Below are positions 51,929-64,000 of a stretch of 64,000 nucleotides of DNA, piece by piece. Origin of the DNA: Sthenelais limicola. Taxonomy: Eukaryota > Annelida > Polychaeta > Phyllodocida > Sigalionidae. The stretch's first letter is position 1, and every line of letters starts with the position of its first letter. Under the pieces are notes generated by a model. That model did not search any database. It saw only the letters and a program-made list of their open reading frames with translations, and was not told where the DNA came from. Location: positions 53,286,773 to 53,350,772 of the forward strand of contig OW804095.1 in NCBI GenBank assembly GCA_942159475.1, in the 5' to 3' direction. The translations under genes and the position numbers were made by a program.

Positions 51929-54900
51929 TCAATATCGCCCGGCTTGCATCATAGGCGGCCTCATCATCCCGAAGCCCATTGGAGGAGGGCCCGACATCTG
52001 CATTGACTGTGGAGGCATTCCTGCCATGGTGGCTGCATTAATGAAAAGAAAGGCAAATAGATTTGAATATTATTTCAATAGGGTGGCTCAAAGGTTAAAC
52101 ATGATGACGTTATAATGAGCTGCAATTGTAAAGATAACATCTGAAACCCAAATAAAGTTATTCTTTGATGCACGGTACACTACATTTAAATGGAGGATGC
52201 GGGGATAGTAATAGTTTACAGATGTAAAAGCATATGAATATTGTTCGAACCACAAGTAAATTTTCATGTAAACTGAACATGACAGCTTAGTAGTGTATGA
52301 TTCGTTGTCTCTGGGCCTTGTTGGAAGACACATTTTGGTAGACGCTTAAACCCTTTTTTTCTGATAATAAAAGAGAATAATACAAAATTTAGAAGGGTCT
52401 TCATCGGACTTACCTGGCGGTCGGTTGGGTATACTCGGTTGCGTTTGTGCCGACTGTGGCATTCTATACTTCGGCAGTTGTGATCTTAATTCCTCCTGAA
52501 AGTGGAAGTAAAAAAGAGGTATTATTTATTGAGTTAACAACATGCACAGATACTCATGATACTTACCGAAAAGAGTCAGAGGTTGTTTGTGGGTTTGAGG
52601 ACAAGAAATCGAAGGCTTTTTTAGACCAACTGTAGCAAATTTTCAAGGCTGCGATCTATTACCCAGGAACATCAATATGATAAATAGTATATCTCAATCA
52701 AGGACAAAATTAAGTACTCAGCAGGGCTCAAAAAAAACCTAATGTCTCTGGGCGAGTATAATTTAATGTTAGTTGCCCGATTGGGCAAGTGAAAATCTCT
52801 ACGGCGCAGATTTCAAATCCCTCTTGTGATGTCTACTTACAATGAAACAAGATACATACAGATCAATAAATAAATTTGGGCAAGTAAATCTTGGCCGCCA
52901 CTTGCCCAATGGGCAAGTGAAGTTGGTAGGTTTTTTTCAAGCCCTGCTCAGAATTATCGGAGATCAAAATAGTAATCTGAGTTACTTACCAGGTTTACGT
53001 TACTCATTTTTTCACGTGTTTGGTTATTGGAAATACTTTGCACCTTTCAGTCCGTTTAGGTGTACGTCATTACGTTTATATTAACCGAGTATCGTTATTA
53101 TAATCCGGCATGGTTCTGCTTATGGTAGAAAGGGAGACAAAGCAAGAAAAGGATAAAAAGTCTGACCAATTAATGTCAGATATATTTGAATATGTGAGTA
53201 GTACTTACAAGAGAAATATCCTCATCCGGATGCATGATCTTAATTGACATGCCAGAACTAGATTCTGGTTTTTTGACTGTAGGAGCTGCAGATATGGTGG
53301 CATTGGTGGCAGGTGCTGAAATAGTTGCACTAGAAGCCGAAGCAGAGTAGGCAGGGAACGTTGGATCCATTGGGGGTCTTATCACTCCAGATGATGAGAG
53401 CGCCGGTTTAAAATCTGGACCAACAGGAGCAGATTGATGCAACGTTGTCTAAGTGAAAAAAGATCCAAAATACATATCAATGGTAACAGTTGAAAGCATT
53501 GTTGAATCGTAAGTTCAGACACAAATCTCAAGCTTTCGATTACCCAACAATTAGCTAGCAGTTATGAAACTGGAGGATTCAGATGGCATCACTGAAAACA
53601 GGGAACCCATTTATAAACGAGTGATCAGTAAATGTTTTTAGTCGAAGAAAATGTGATACGAACCTTGACTTGTGCAGCTGCAGGGAAGAGAGGTTTGCTA
53701 GGTCCACTTCTCGACACAATAGGCATGGCCTGAGTTGAAGGTGGACCCATCATTCTACTGTGTGGCATAGGCCCATTGGGCATCATAGGACCCATTGGAC
53801 CCATTGGTGGCATCCTTAAAAAGCAAAGTTATACTTGTTTAACTTTTATCAATTAGAAAAGCACAACAGGATACAAGGAAGTTCTTTTGAACACCAGCCC
53901 CACAGTGACACACAAATAAGTTACTAAACCCTGAAATATTATAAGAAAATGAATTTCTTTCCTATTATTCAAATACAACGGAATACAGCTCAACTACTGT
54001 TGAAACATAACTAAATACAACTTTTGAATCAATACAATACCAAATATATTCAGATATTCCTAGTATTTCTCATGTTCAGCGGATTTACTAAAATGTGTAT
54101 GTACGGCCTATATCTACCGATACTATGCATTTTGTGATCGCCCTGAACCATTTGGAGGGAAGTTTACATTTTAGTCACAACAGCGATACAAGCGCTCGGC
54201 GAGCAGCGGTCATATACAGTTTAACACTAAGGACAGCCAAGAGGTCCTATTGCCAATATGAAGAGAAAGTGGTAAGAATAACTCACGGTCCCATTGGCCC
54301 CATCGGTCCCATCGGACCTGGAATAATAAACACAAGAATATCACTGAAATAACATTTACAAGAGGATGGAGGCTATAAATCGAGAGATCAGACATTAATG
54401 TAAACTATGGAGATGTGAAAATTGTCACCCGCCCTTATGACATTCACCTGCACATTTATCAATGACAAATGCATCTAAAGACCCGCAAAAACGGTAAGCC
54501 TCCAGAACAGGACTGTGATCATGTATAACCAGGTTATTCCTTGTATGAAAAAGAGGAAATATGATCATATAACTTACCCATAGGGGGGAAATGGCCCATG
54601 TGGTGATGACCCATATGCATCATGCCCATGGGGGGCATGCTTCCATGATGCATACTTCCAGGAGGCATGGGTGCTGTAGCTGGCATACCTGGCATACCTG
54701 GAGGCATCATGGGAGGGGCCGATACTGGTGGAGCGGGCACGCTGGTTCCCGTAGCTGCAGGGGCTTCATCTATTTTAGGCTTCTTAGCAGGTGGAATGCC
54801 AGGAGCTCCACCTTCATCAGCTTCAACAGATATAAGTAATCACACATGAAATTAAAACAGGTCCAAAATGAATATTGACGATTCCTTCACAAAAATGAAC

Positions 54901-56910
54901 TTGTTTTATCCTATGAAATCAAAGAGAACAATATTTATCTCCCCAATATAATAGTATTTTTAAGACCTGTTAGTTTCTTTCATTCTCTTATAAAAGATTA
55001 ATAATTTCAAATTGTCTATGTTGGCAAAATATGTATACCTATTTCCATTATTTCATGATGATTTTTTCCCCATGATGAATTATATAACAAATCAACAGTG
55101 TAGCTATGGGAGCAGGTTTTTACGTGACTAATTCCAAAAGAAGGCTAAAAATGTCTCTAGTCTTGAGCAAGACTCCTAACAATTTGAAAATATCATCTCT
55201 GAATTCTTGTTACTATTGATTCACTACCACGTCAGAATCACACGCACTCACTCACACTAATATGATTTTTTCGGTTAGTCAAGTTAAACAAGTTATTACA
55301 ACGATAATTTAAAGTCTTTTCATTGATTATGAATATTACCTAATTTGGATCTTTCATGTTCCTTCAGGTCTTCTTCTGGTATTCCTTCCATGCCGTATAT
55401 TTCAATTTCAATATTATTCCGGCCCGGTAAAGCATTCGGGACTTTGTCAACTTTCTCTTTGTGGACCTGAAATAATGATGATATTATAACAGCACAAATA
55501 ATTTACATGTTAGACCCTTTGCCTTTGGAATATTTTGGGCAAACATAAATTTAAAAAGGTTCACATTATATCGAAGATTGTTGTAATGTAATCGACACTA
55601 TACTTTCACTTAGTATCATAAACGGGCACCACCCATAAGTCATCCACTGTCTCAGAATATACAACATGACAACTGTAAAGTGGATCAAAAGAGTCAGCTC
55701 CAATAAAAACCTAAATTCTTGGCCCAGAATGAGATATATATAGTGTAATTATGTAATTTACCTAACATAATATTAGGCCACAATGACATGCATGCTACAT
55801 CAAAGCAGAAAGATTTTTAAAAACTTACTTGCATACAGTGTATCGATAGACCAGGACCTGTGTACAATTTCTTGTGACATAAATGACATTTGAAGTGTTT
55901 TGCCTTTTGATGTTGGATCAATATTTTTTCGTCGTCGAATTCCCTGTTACAGTACCTAGTTATTAGTCAAGGTAATACACGAAGCAGCAATGAAAAATAT
56001 GTAGTAGAGGACAGTAACTTCGGATTAAAACAATACAGCAAACCTAGGCTAATGGTCTTAAGATTTCCTACCGAAGTTAGTATAATGTAGAGCTGCCTAT
56101 GTAACGGCTATGGAATCTAAATTTAGGATTGATAAGCCCATATTATCTTTTGTTTCAATTAATCGAGTTTACCAATGTATCCATAGGGCCTATAGGCTAT
56201 ATACTGGAGTACTGTAGTCTGTAATACTGAGGACATGGGCCTTTAGTAGAATTAATTCCACTAGTGGCACTACCAGAGCCCGGCAAGCCTATTCAAGAAC
56301 ATTTGGACAATGGTTCCCTGGATCATTGAATGGTAACATTCAACATAATCAGTGAAAAAAACTCATTTTAGAGACGTGTTTGTGGAGAAAAAATATATTA
56401 GCAATTACACTGATGTGTGACACTAGGTCTAGGGTAATGAATAAAGAAATCTAGATACATCGCTAATTTTATTTTTTATAATTTAGACCTAGCCTACGGC
56501 TACGCTGTCGCAGGGTACTCAATACGTTCACTGCCCCATGTTCCTAGGCCTAAATGTCATGTTATTAATACTGGACATTGGTCATAAATAGTGAAACATA
56601 AGCGATAAAGCAGGCCTACAGGCTACACGTATAGAAACCACGGAATTCAATAATGTTGGAAATATAGGTAGCCCAAACATTCAAACAAGTAAGCACGTCC
56701 GAATGGGTCTCCTTTGTTTTATTGAAGAGGCAGTAAATGTCCAATATCACAGTCCGGGTCGGTAACCCAACGCGTTTTCAAATTACACGACAGTTTTCAG
56801 TGACTTCACGGCCTTCGATCGTCGCATGATCGACCCGAAAGAGGAATTAAATAATTATTAAAAGGATACCAGCACCACGGCTTTAACTGCTTCTTCTTCT
56901 TTCTCCCCAT
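51929..56910 (-). CDS. ZNF207: BuGZ / zinc finger protein 207, complete nine-exon gene
   Basis: Spindle and kinetochore protein that binds and stabilises Bub3 and associates with spindle microtubules. Exons on minus: 56910-56870, 55955-55829, 55466-55340, 54820-54578, 54317-54287, 53814-53664, 53448-53209, 52495-52414, 52032-51929. All join in phase to 1,146 nt, or 381 aa (the human protein is about 100 aa longer, mainly in low-complexity parts). Two C2H2 fingers: C13/C16/H29/H34 and C37/C40/H53/H58. A conserved PGR...[13 protein letters not shown] segment follows, then Met/Pro/Gly-rich low-complexity sequence. The GLEBS-like Bub3 motif [18 protein letters not shown] (313-330) spans the exon 7/8 junction. 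The C-terminus ends GRY, as in vertebrates. Exon 5 is a 31-nt microexon. The exon 4 acceptor (GTTGAAG/CT) is the weakest junction. The start is the ATG at 56910, giving [14 protein letters not shown]. Confidence 0.96.
52722..52946. mobile_element. 225-bp hAT-like MITE in a ZNF207 intron
   Basis: The ends are CAGGGCTCAAAAAAAACCTA and the inverted CAGGGCTTGAAAAAAACCTA. Both are flanked by the direct repeat CTCAG (52717-52721 and 52947-52951). CAGGGCTT-type termini are common among hAT elements; the 5-bp duplication would be unusual for the classic 8-bp hATs. Internal TTGCCCAATGGGCAAG palindromes occur. Confidence 0.72.
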
Positions 56911-58309
56911 CCTGTGGTAGGTTTCAAAGAGACTCGGGTAGTAGACGCTAAAAAGAACTCCAAGCGAAGTACAAAACCAAATTCACGTTAACCACGACTT
57001 GCCTTCCTACCGTCCAGCCCAAGATGGCGTCGATCTGAATGTAGGTCACGGACCCGGATGTTAAGGAGTGCCTGTGATGCGCAGGATGGCGTTTGTTATT
57101 CTACGCCCCAAGGCCAAGGCCCCCGCGCGCGGCACGCAAGCAGGGATACCGCTGAGCGTGTGGCTTTGGTAAGCTATACAAGCGCCTTCGGCACTTGGAA
57201 TATAGCAGGTTAGGTCTGCAATTCTCTCTCCCCCCCCCCTCTCCTCTTCACTCTCCCCTCTTTCTCTGGGTATATCCTGAGAAAGAAAGGGAACGATACC
57301 TTCATTATTTTGAATGTTAGACTTGCCAAATTTAACACTGGAAAGCTATTTGAAAACAGAAATAATGATCGAGGATTTAAGATTAGCATTTTAAGAATTT
57401 TAGGAGATAAAAAATAAAGGAGAGGGATAGATAAAGAAGGGAGGGGAGAGAGAGCACAATTGAGGAGAGGGGAGAGGAGAAGAGAGGATAAATGTGAAAG
57501 ACAGATATAAGAGGGTTTCATTGAAAAGTACTTGTGCCCCCCCCCCTCCACACCCACACCCACACACACAAAGTATTTTTCAATTCAATTCAATATTTCG
57601 ATTTAAAATAATCTTAGATTATATGTTTGGCTGATCAACATTTATGAAATTATGCCCATGAGTTTCCATACAATAGCAATAACTTTCATAAGAAGAATTA
57701 CAAAAAGTCTGGCAAAAAGTACACTGCAAGATCTCAAATGTGTGAGTTTTGGACAAAGCCTGCTACCAAAACGAAGCCTAGAATTCTAGATGGAGTGACC
57801 ACTGTGGTGTGACCAGCGAGGCATGACGTGACGTAATGGGTCAGACTGGGTTTTTCCCAGTGCATGAGGGATATTAAACAATGCAACGGCCACCCCTCTA
57901 ATTAGAGTGGTTTGACCCTCGCTCTTTTGACCACTCTCTCGTGGTTTGACCCACGCTCTCTCGCGTAGTTTGACCCACCTCAGTTCTCTAGCATGGAGGT
58001 GGTTATTAACAGGGAAGGAAAACCAGGGACCAGCGGCCTCTCTTTAGTTAACCGGTCCCCCGTCTCTCCCTTTTCCATGCGGAGAGTTCAGTCAGCCACC
58101 ACCCCGTCTTTATATATAGGTCATTATAGTGTGTCATCGTATCGCTGATTGGCTGTTTTACAAAAACAAAAAGGAGAACATGAGATGGACTGGAGAGCTT
58201 AAGGGGGTTATTACTATAATTTCTTTTCTAATATTGGAGACTCATTGGCTAATAAAATATTACCTCTTATATTACCAGGGAAGATGAAGCTAGGATCCAG
58301 TTTCCAGGA
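56911..58309. other. Region upstream of ZNF207
   Basis: It contains the presumed ZNF207 promoter, a pyrimidine-rich tract near 57225-57260, a C-run near 57538-57550 and GTTTGACCC-type repeats near 57909-57980. No coding exon is supported. Confidence 0.45.
57019..57031 (+). promoter_or_regulatory. YY1-type motif near the ZNF207 5' end
   Basis: CCAAGATGGCGTC matches the AAGATGGCG core bound by YY1, about 110 bp upstream of the ZNF207 start codon. YY1 sites at this distance are common at animal housekeeping promoters. The assignment rests on motif and position only. Confidence 0.35.
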
Positions 58310-60020
58310 CAGGATATGACAGATGAATTTTCTTTTAAAGAAATAAAAGTAGAAGAAATGGTGAAATATTAAAAAGGTGGAAGTTAATAAAGCCTCAGGG
58401 ATTCCACACCTACATACAAAAGTTCTTAAACCATGCTTGTCAACTTTAATAAGACAATTTACTTAGGCCTACCTATTTAATCTGACTGTAACCTTGAGGG
58501 AAATACCGGACTTAAATTTAAGACTGCTAACCGTTATAATTACACTTTTATATAATTATAGCTGGTCCAAAAAATGATCCATCCAATAAGTGTCTGAAAA
58601 TTACCAGCTAAAATTCTGGAAAAGGCAATTCATGAGCAATTCTATGCCTACTTGGAAGACAATAACTTGATATTCAAACATCAATACGGCTTCAGGTCTG
58701 CGCACTCTATAAATCAGGCTCATCACTGGTTGTTCCACCATATTTACAATAATATCGATGAAGGACAAACAACTAAATTAGCCTTTCTTGATTTCAAAAA
58801 GGGTTTTGATAGGCCTACCGTTGATCACCAGATATAAATCCAAAAATGAAAAAACTTTTAATGTACATGAAAGTGTAGTGGAGTGGTTTACTAATTATCT
58901 TTCAAATAGGTTCCAGATGGTTCGAGTCAGCTTGGAGTTACGTGCGGTGTTCTACAAGGAACTGGTTTGAGGCCATTACTCTTTTTGCTTTATATAAATG
59001 ATCTAGAGACTGTTATATCAAGAGCCAACATCCAACTATATTTGCAGATGATACAATATTATACACTTCTAATAAATACAACAAATAGGCCTAGTAAATG
59101 ATAATCTACAACATGACCTTCATATGGTTAGTTTGTGGTGCAGGAAAAATGAGATTTCAATAAATGTAAACAAGAGTAACATATTGGAAATACTTCCAAA
59201 TAAAAAGGAGGAATGAAGAGATAAATGCATATTTACATTGGGTAGAGATACCATGAATTACTGTGAGACTTATAGGCTACATACCTGGGACTTAAAATTG
59301 ATAACCAATTGAAATTTAATCAACATCTTCAACTTAAAATCTTGCAGATAACTAAAAGATTAGGAGAACTCAGAAAAATACAAAGGTCATTGTCCACAAA
59401 AAATATAATGATCCTTTAGAAAGCAGCAGTAAGGCCAATCATTGACTTTGGTGACTGTATATATAATGTATCTACCAAAAATTTATTAGACAAGCTACAG
59501 ATACTGCAAAATTCTTTCATCAGACTTGTGTACAAATTGGATGAAAGAGAAAATGTATTAGAGTTGCATAAAGAAATTAATTTACCCATATTGGAAAAAA
59601 AGGAGAGAAAATCATATGCTGGAGTTGGCTTTTGATATAAGCTTAAGAATTCATTGATAGCAGATAGCTGCATGAATACAAGATCGATGACTAATGGTAA
59701 AAGGATGAAGGCACCATTACCAAACTCGGAGAGAGTGAAAAAGTCAATCCTTTACAGAGTACTGTACCAATATTATGGAACAAGCTGCCTAAAGAAGGTA
59801 GAGATTGCTTGTTGAAAGGGGATTTTAAATTGTTTTTGAACCGTAGGGAGAAAGACAACAACAAATAATACAAGTTTATAAATAGTTGAAACATCCACTG
59901 TATATTGGAAGGTGATATTTTTAATCTGTAATATGTCACTTGTCACTTACTGGAGGTTAAATAATGGTTTTCATGAAGATTCTTCAAAAGAAGGAATGAA
60001 TAAAAGATCATATATATAGT
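58310..60020 (+). mobile_element. Degenerate LINE copy (reverse transcriptase)
   Basis: Frames broken by stops and shifts still show the RT order: SFKEIKVEEMVKY, NKASG, a QYGFR block with LAFLDFKKGFD, a GV.QGTGLRPLLF-type block with LYINDLE, FADDTILYTS, YLGLKIDNQLKF and finally PILWNKLP near 59765, ending at about 59867. The 5' half with the endonuclease is absent. It is a dead non-LTR retrotransposon, of a lineage similar to the 33.5-kb copy. Confidence 0.85.
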
Positions 60021-60468
60021 AGCATACTAATAATAATGATCAGTTAATAAGAGATGAAAAGTATGAATGAATGCTTTCTTTGGTATGTAAAGCCATGTAC
60101 ATGTAGAAAAATGAATATAAGAAATATAATAGGGGTCCAGGAGCCGGAACACAATAATGTATTGTTGTATAAATGTTTATTTGATACATTGAATTGATGT
60201 AAATGTAGGATCTGTAACAGATGTAAATCATAACGATATGGGAACTTAAAAATAATAAAATCCACTCGTAATTGACCAAGGACGGCCAGGAAGATCTATG
60301 TATTCATAGAGGGTGAAACAGGAGTCCTTTTTCTGTATGAATTCTGATGTATATGTGCCAATCAGAAATAAAACTGCTACACACACATCATTATTTACCT
60401 CGAGGGGGGTATATAAGAATTATGGGGGGATCTAAAAAACATGGGGACCCTCTGATTGTGTGTGCGCG

Positions 60469-60489
60469 TGGGGGGGGGGGGGGGGGGGG
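60469..60489 (+). repeat. G homopolymer run
   Basis: About 20 consecutive G bases lie directly before the LINE copy that starts near 60490. The exact length in such runs is often an assembly or sequencing uncertainty. Confidence 0.8.
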
Positions 60490-61870
60490 CACACACCAGG
60501 GTACCCCACAAAAGGCTACTGGCAAAGCTATCAAGCTATGGGATACAGGGAAAAATTCTCCAATGGCTGAAAGGCTTCCTCACAGATAGAAAGCAGCGAG
60601 TCACAATCAAAACCTCAGTCTCAGAGTGGCAGGATGTAATCAGCGGGATCCCCAAGGCTCAGTCCTTGGACCACTTATGTTTGTGATCTGCCGGAAGTTG
60701 TAAACAACTCAGACCTACTCATCTTTGCAGATGATACCAAGATTTTCAGGGTCATCTTCAACAAAGGCAACGCAACACTGCTACAAAAAGACCTAATTGA
60801 GGTACATAAGTGGAATGAAGCTCCACTACTAAGCTCTACTAAAGTTCCATCCGGATAAATGTCGGGTCTTGAGAATAGGCAATTCAGGGAATCACACCCA
60901 GCAATATACCCTAGGCAGCAATGGCACTCCCCCACAAAGAGTAAACCAGGAGAAGGACATAGGAGTAATAGTGGACACCTAACTCACCTTTAGGCACCAC
61001 CTAACAGAGAAAATCAACAAAGCAAACTCTGTACTGGGATTGATACACCAAACTTTCATGCACAAGGACCAAAGAACAATGGCCATCCTTTTCAAGTCAC
61101 TGGTGAGACCACACTTGGTATATGCAAATCACGTATGGGCCCCACACCTCGTCAGGGACAAAACGGCTATCGAAAATGTTCGGAGATGTGCCACAAGGAT
61201 GATCCTAGGAATGAGAGGGCTAAACTATGAGGATAGACTGAGACACCTAAACCTACCTACACTGGCTTACAGAAGGTTAAGGGGAGACATGATAGAAGTG
61301 TTTAAGATCTTGACTAATGTCTATGATAAAGATGTCACGGCTGGGTAGACAGAGTTTCCGTCCCCGTATCCTCCCGCACCCCGGAGCGGGGACGGACAGT
61401 TAACTCTCATAAAAACACGGGAATCTGGCCCACAGGGTCAACATGGCTACATGCATGCGGAGGCCGCCAGTGCCTCATTCGGCTTACAAAAACGCGGATT
61501 TAAAGGGCACGGCATGGACGGACATAATAAATTAAGCGCATTTCACTTTTATTTATATTCATTAAAGACTTGCTGAAGGTGTGGGGGTGCACCGTTGTGC
61601 CCCAAAAAAGTCCGGGGTGATTTGCTGTTTAAATAATAGGCCTCGCTGGGAGTCGAGGCCTAGTATAGGCTAACGGCTGGGCTGCTAGCCCCCTGTAACA
61701 ACACAAGAGGGCACAGACTGAAGCTACAGTAAATAAGGGCCAACTCTGAAATAATCCTTCGCATCAGGGTGGTGGATGCATGGAACAGCCTACCACCAAG
61801 GGTCATGGGGGCAAAAACCATGATCGGATTTGAGGCGTCATAGTGGCATATATCATATGCCTTAGGCATA
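60490..61870 (+). mobile_element. Broken CR1-like LINE copy, interrupted by a 328-bp insertion
   Basis: The RT fragments run in order: IQGKILQWLKGFLTDRKQRV, VISGIP, FADDTKIF (near 60725), KDIGVIVDT, then NKANSVLGLIHQTFMHKDQR and RPHLVYANHVWAPHL. The C-terminal RVVDAWNSLPPRVMGAKTMI follows at about 61760. Several frameshifts and stops make it non-functional. The coding sense is cut at 61344 and resumes at 61673/61681. Confidence 0.87.
61345..61672. mobile_element. 328-bp insertion with 8-bp target duplication inside the LINE
   Basis: ACGGCTGG occurs at 61337-61344 and 61673-61680, and removing the intervening 328 bp restores the LINE reading sense (VTAG then LLAP). An 8-bp duplication is typical of hAT elements. 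The inserted sequence is GC-rich at its left and ends tagtataggcta; obvious inverted ends are lacking, so its class is open. Confidence 0.7.
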
Positions 61871-62267
61871 GCGCTTAAAATTTAGGCCACGCCCACCGAC
61901 TCTCGAACTACCAACTATAATCCCGACCTTCTGTCGATCGTGTGAAAATGCTACTTCCCGACTTCCAATCGCCAGAAACAATGTCTCCAGGCCTAGGGAA
62001 AAGCCATAGAGTGAGATTACCTCCAACATAACAGGGTCTTCCTCCTATCATAACTGAGTAATAACCAATTCCCCGAGCCCTATTTACCACAGCTGGGATT
62101 GAGATTCCATGGTACGAACACATGGCGAGCGAACAAGGCATCTTCGTTAACAGTCGGGTTTATACGGAAAAAAATCAACCAATCACAGGGCGCGTTACAT
62201 CAACCTTCAGCTAGGCTCTCAGCCAATGGGATCACCCCTTCTGAACGTTACTCGGCATGCCATGTAG

Positions 62268-63195
62268 ACGGCCCTGGCTACATGGCGGCAGGTGGGTATG
62301 GTGTCGGCGAAGGCTTTTTAAATAGCCTAAGGTTTCATTATCCGCCAAATAATATAATATCCTAGTTAATTTAAGAGTTCTTTAATGGCTTCAAGCCTCC
62401 CCTAGTGTGCCACACTATCTGGATGCTCATTGGAAAGACCACCCGCTAAAAACTGACCATAGGGCCTTCCCTCTACCCAAGCGTACGCCGTATCAGTAAT
62501 AAAAAAATCGACCTGGCATTAAAGGCCATTGGCCTAGACCAGCCAGAATCACCTTATATACTTATATACTACTAGGCTAAACTTTGTCACAGAAACAGGG
62601 TTGCCGGACTCGGTGTTTTGCTTGACAAGGTCTGCAGACTATCTTATGGAACAGCCATAAGACGCCTGCAAACATTTAGATTTTAGGATTTGATTCTATA
62701 TTTCGCTAGCTTTTTAATGGAATAAATTATAATCCCAGAGTTTCTACCTTCACTAGGCCTATGAGGAGCGGCAGTGCTTCGATGTTTTTCTGATCGGAGA
62801 CAGGCTTCCCCGGTCTGTGCTATGACGTCATTGTTGAGTGGTCACATGATCGCATCTGATTGTCTCAGAGGGGCAGCGGCTGTTCCCTGCTTGCTGTTCC
62901 ATCAACTTTTTGGTTTAGCGGCTGTAATGATAACTGCAAGACACAAGATTGAGTTATGGAGTGACTTTATTGTCCGATGGTTACAACGTCTTTGAATTCT
63001 CCTTGCTTCGAATGCACGGTTTCCGAGAACTTTTTAATTATTGCTAAAAGGCTAAAAGGCTATTGTAAAAGGTTTGAAGCCCTTATAGAACTCTTTAAAT
63101 TAACTAGGATATCATATTATTGAGCGTATAATGAAACCTTAGCTTATTTATCCTGCCTTCCCCGACACCATAGGTAGGGCCTACATAGAGCCCAC
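62268..63195. repeat. Inverted repeat pair, about 130-bp arms, 0.67-kb spacer
   Basis: The left arm (62268-62396) contains TATGGTGTCGGCGAAGGC, CTAAGGTTTCATTA and TATCCTAGTTAATTTAA. The same blocks occur in reverse order and orientation at 63069-63195 (TATGGTGTCGGGGAAGGC, CTAAGGTTTCATTA, TATCCTAGTTAATTTAA). This is either one large fold-back element or two copies of one repeat in opposite orientation. Confidence 0.75.
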
Positions 63196-63239
63196 CCACC
63201 CACCTACCAAGCCATGTAGGCGCTACTGTCATAGCGCCT

Positions 63240-63345
63240 ACATGGCACCCGGCACGAAAAATGTAAGGCCAGCTGTGAGCTGGTTTTGAATGTGTGACTT
63301 TCCGTGCGGGAGGTGGACGCTCTGCCACAGAGTTAGTTCCCAAGG
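63240..63345 (-). mobile_element. Possible tRNA-derived SINE trace
   Basis: On minus the sequence GGAACTAACTCTGTGGCAGA with GCG contains an A-box-like TGGCAGAGCG (63328-63319). A degenerate B-box-like ACATTCAAAACC follows. It is too degraded to be a tRNA gene. Confidence 0.32.
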
Positions 63346-63897
63346 TTGGGAGTTCTAGGCTTCATTCTACTCCTGATCTAGAGCATGTTTGAACAGACGG
63401 GTAGGCCTAGTGCAGAGTGTTGATGCCCGGGACGAGATGTGCCCGGGACTCGAATAGTAGCTAAACGAAATGTTCGCCGGTGTTTACATCAATTGGAATA
63501 ACTTTACTGTAGGCTTTGCCAGCATTATTTAGTGAATTACCAGAGGTATGCAAGACCAGGTATGTGTCTAAAAAACAGTATCATAGATAAGTGTTGCTGG
63601 ACATGACAAGCGAGTTCACATGGTGATTTTAGGCTGTAGCATGTTGTTTACATTGGTTTCCCGTAATTAAGTGAGGCAGGGTTGTGTTGAGGCTTCGTTT
63701 CCGGCGGTGGAGTCCTAAGATTGAGTTTAACCCTTAAGGCTTGTCAGCCGGACACGGACACCCATTCGTCTAGGTGGACAATATGTCACTTCCGAGATAG
63801 GGTGTTATCTTGTATAAGAGGTAGAAAAAACTATTTCTGACGCAGTGCTTTCGGCAGATACACTTCCGGTTCCGTAGTTAAGATCGAAGTACGCAAC

Positions 63898-64000
63898 ATG
63901 GCGCGAAGTTGCTGGCTGCTTTCGTTGGTGTTAATAAATTTCTACAGAGTTTGGAATTTACATGCTCTGATTATGCTAGACAGGCTAAGGGAACTTTGGT
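63898..64000 (+). CDS. Possible first coding exon of a gene cut by the window edge
   Basis: ATG at 63898, in the context AACATGGCG, opens a frame without stops to the window end (34 codons). The start MARSCWLLSLVLINFYRVW looks like a signal peptide or anchor: basic residue, then a hydrophobic run. Upstream lie CTTCCGGTTCCG-type promoter sequence (about 63861-63875) and no competing ATG nearby. I do not recognise the product. Confidence 0.4.
   Translation, partial: MARSCWLLSLVLINFYRVWNLHALIMLDRLRELW

Larger units (their letters stand above)
61871..63897. other. Intergenic region at the right end
   Basis: It holds an inverted repeat pair (62268-62396 and 63069-63195) and a tRNA-like SINE trace near 63.3 kb. 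No coding exon is supported before 63898. Confidence 0.45.

Noticed and set aside
56881..56900. Simple TTC repeat as a microsatellite
   Set aside because: It is the lysine-rich start of ZNF207 (KKKK) read on the opposite strand.
61908..62365. Frames of 77 and 88 codons near the right end
   Set aside because: They overlap repeat arms that recur inverted at 63.1 kb and show no protein-like composition.
1..64000. CRISPR array, operon, prokaryotic promoter or phage features
   Set aside because: Spliced animal genes, SINEs and LINEs show a eukaryotic nuclear genome; no regularly spaced direct-repeat array with unique spacers is present.

Overview
This is a eukaryotic (metazoan) genomic window. 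Genes are split by many introns with GT..AG junctions, intergenic DNA is AT-rich, and mobile-element debris is dense. Two genes are clear animal orthologues (sphingosine-1-phosphate lyase and ZNF207/BuGZ). The recurring short word aggcctat, the tRNA-derived SINEs and the LINE fragments suggest a marine invertebrate deuterostome. An echinoderm is my guess, not something the sequence proves.

Layout. 1-8343 (+): the last three exons of an unrecognised gene whose 5' part lies left of the window; its product ends in a long, serine-rich, disordered region. 11492-25243 (-): a complete 15-exon sphingosine-1-phosphate lyase gene (SGPL1, 556 aa). I could join every exon in phase, with the PLP-binding lysine and an N-terminal membrane anchor present. 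30342-39904 (+): a six-exon gene for an unrecognised protein of about 1,380 aa, possibly related to the DUF6589-type, transposon-associated proteins of invertebrates. 51929-56910 (-): a complete nine-exon ZNF207/BuGZ gene (381 aa) with two N-terminal C2H2 fingers and a conserved GLEBS-like Bub3-binding segment. 63898-64000 (+): the possible first exon of another gene, cut by the window edge. Two single-exon or two-exon candidates on the minus strand (41.6 kb and 48.9-49.6 kb) are weak.

Mobile DNA. Three broken LINE reverse-transcriptase copies lie at 33.5-34.75, 58.3-60.0 and 60.5-61.9 kb. Two tRNA-derived SINEs sit inside SGPL1 and a third tRNA-like copy may lie at 63.3 kb. Many non-autonomous inverted-repeat elements occur. 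The best structure is a Russian-doll nest at 42.09-47.20 kb. A 545-bp element with TTAA target duplications, whose intact near-identical sister lies in an SGPL1 intron at 19.06-19.61 kb, has been split by a 4.56-kb element with 47-bp inverted ends and a 6-bp target duplication. That inner element carries two 0.23-kb inverted-repeat elements in opposite orientation around a cluster of minisatellites.

The genes show no operon-like or pathway link to one another. SGPL1 acts in ER sphingolipid breakdown and BuGZ in spindle and kinetochore function. The least explained items are the 30-40 kb gene, three diverged hairpin units at 49.9-50.35 kb, and the nested 42-47 kb element.
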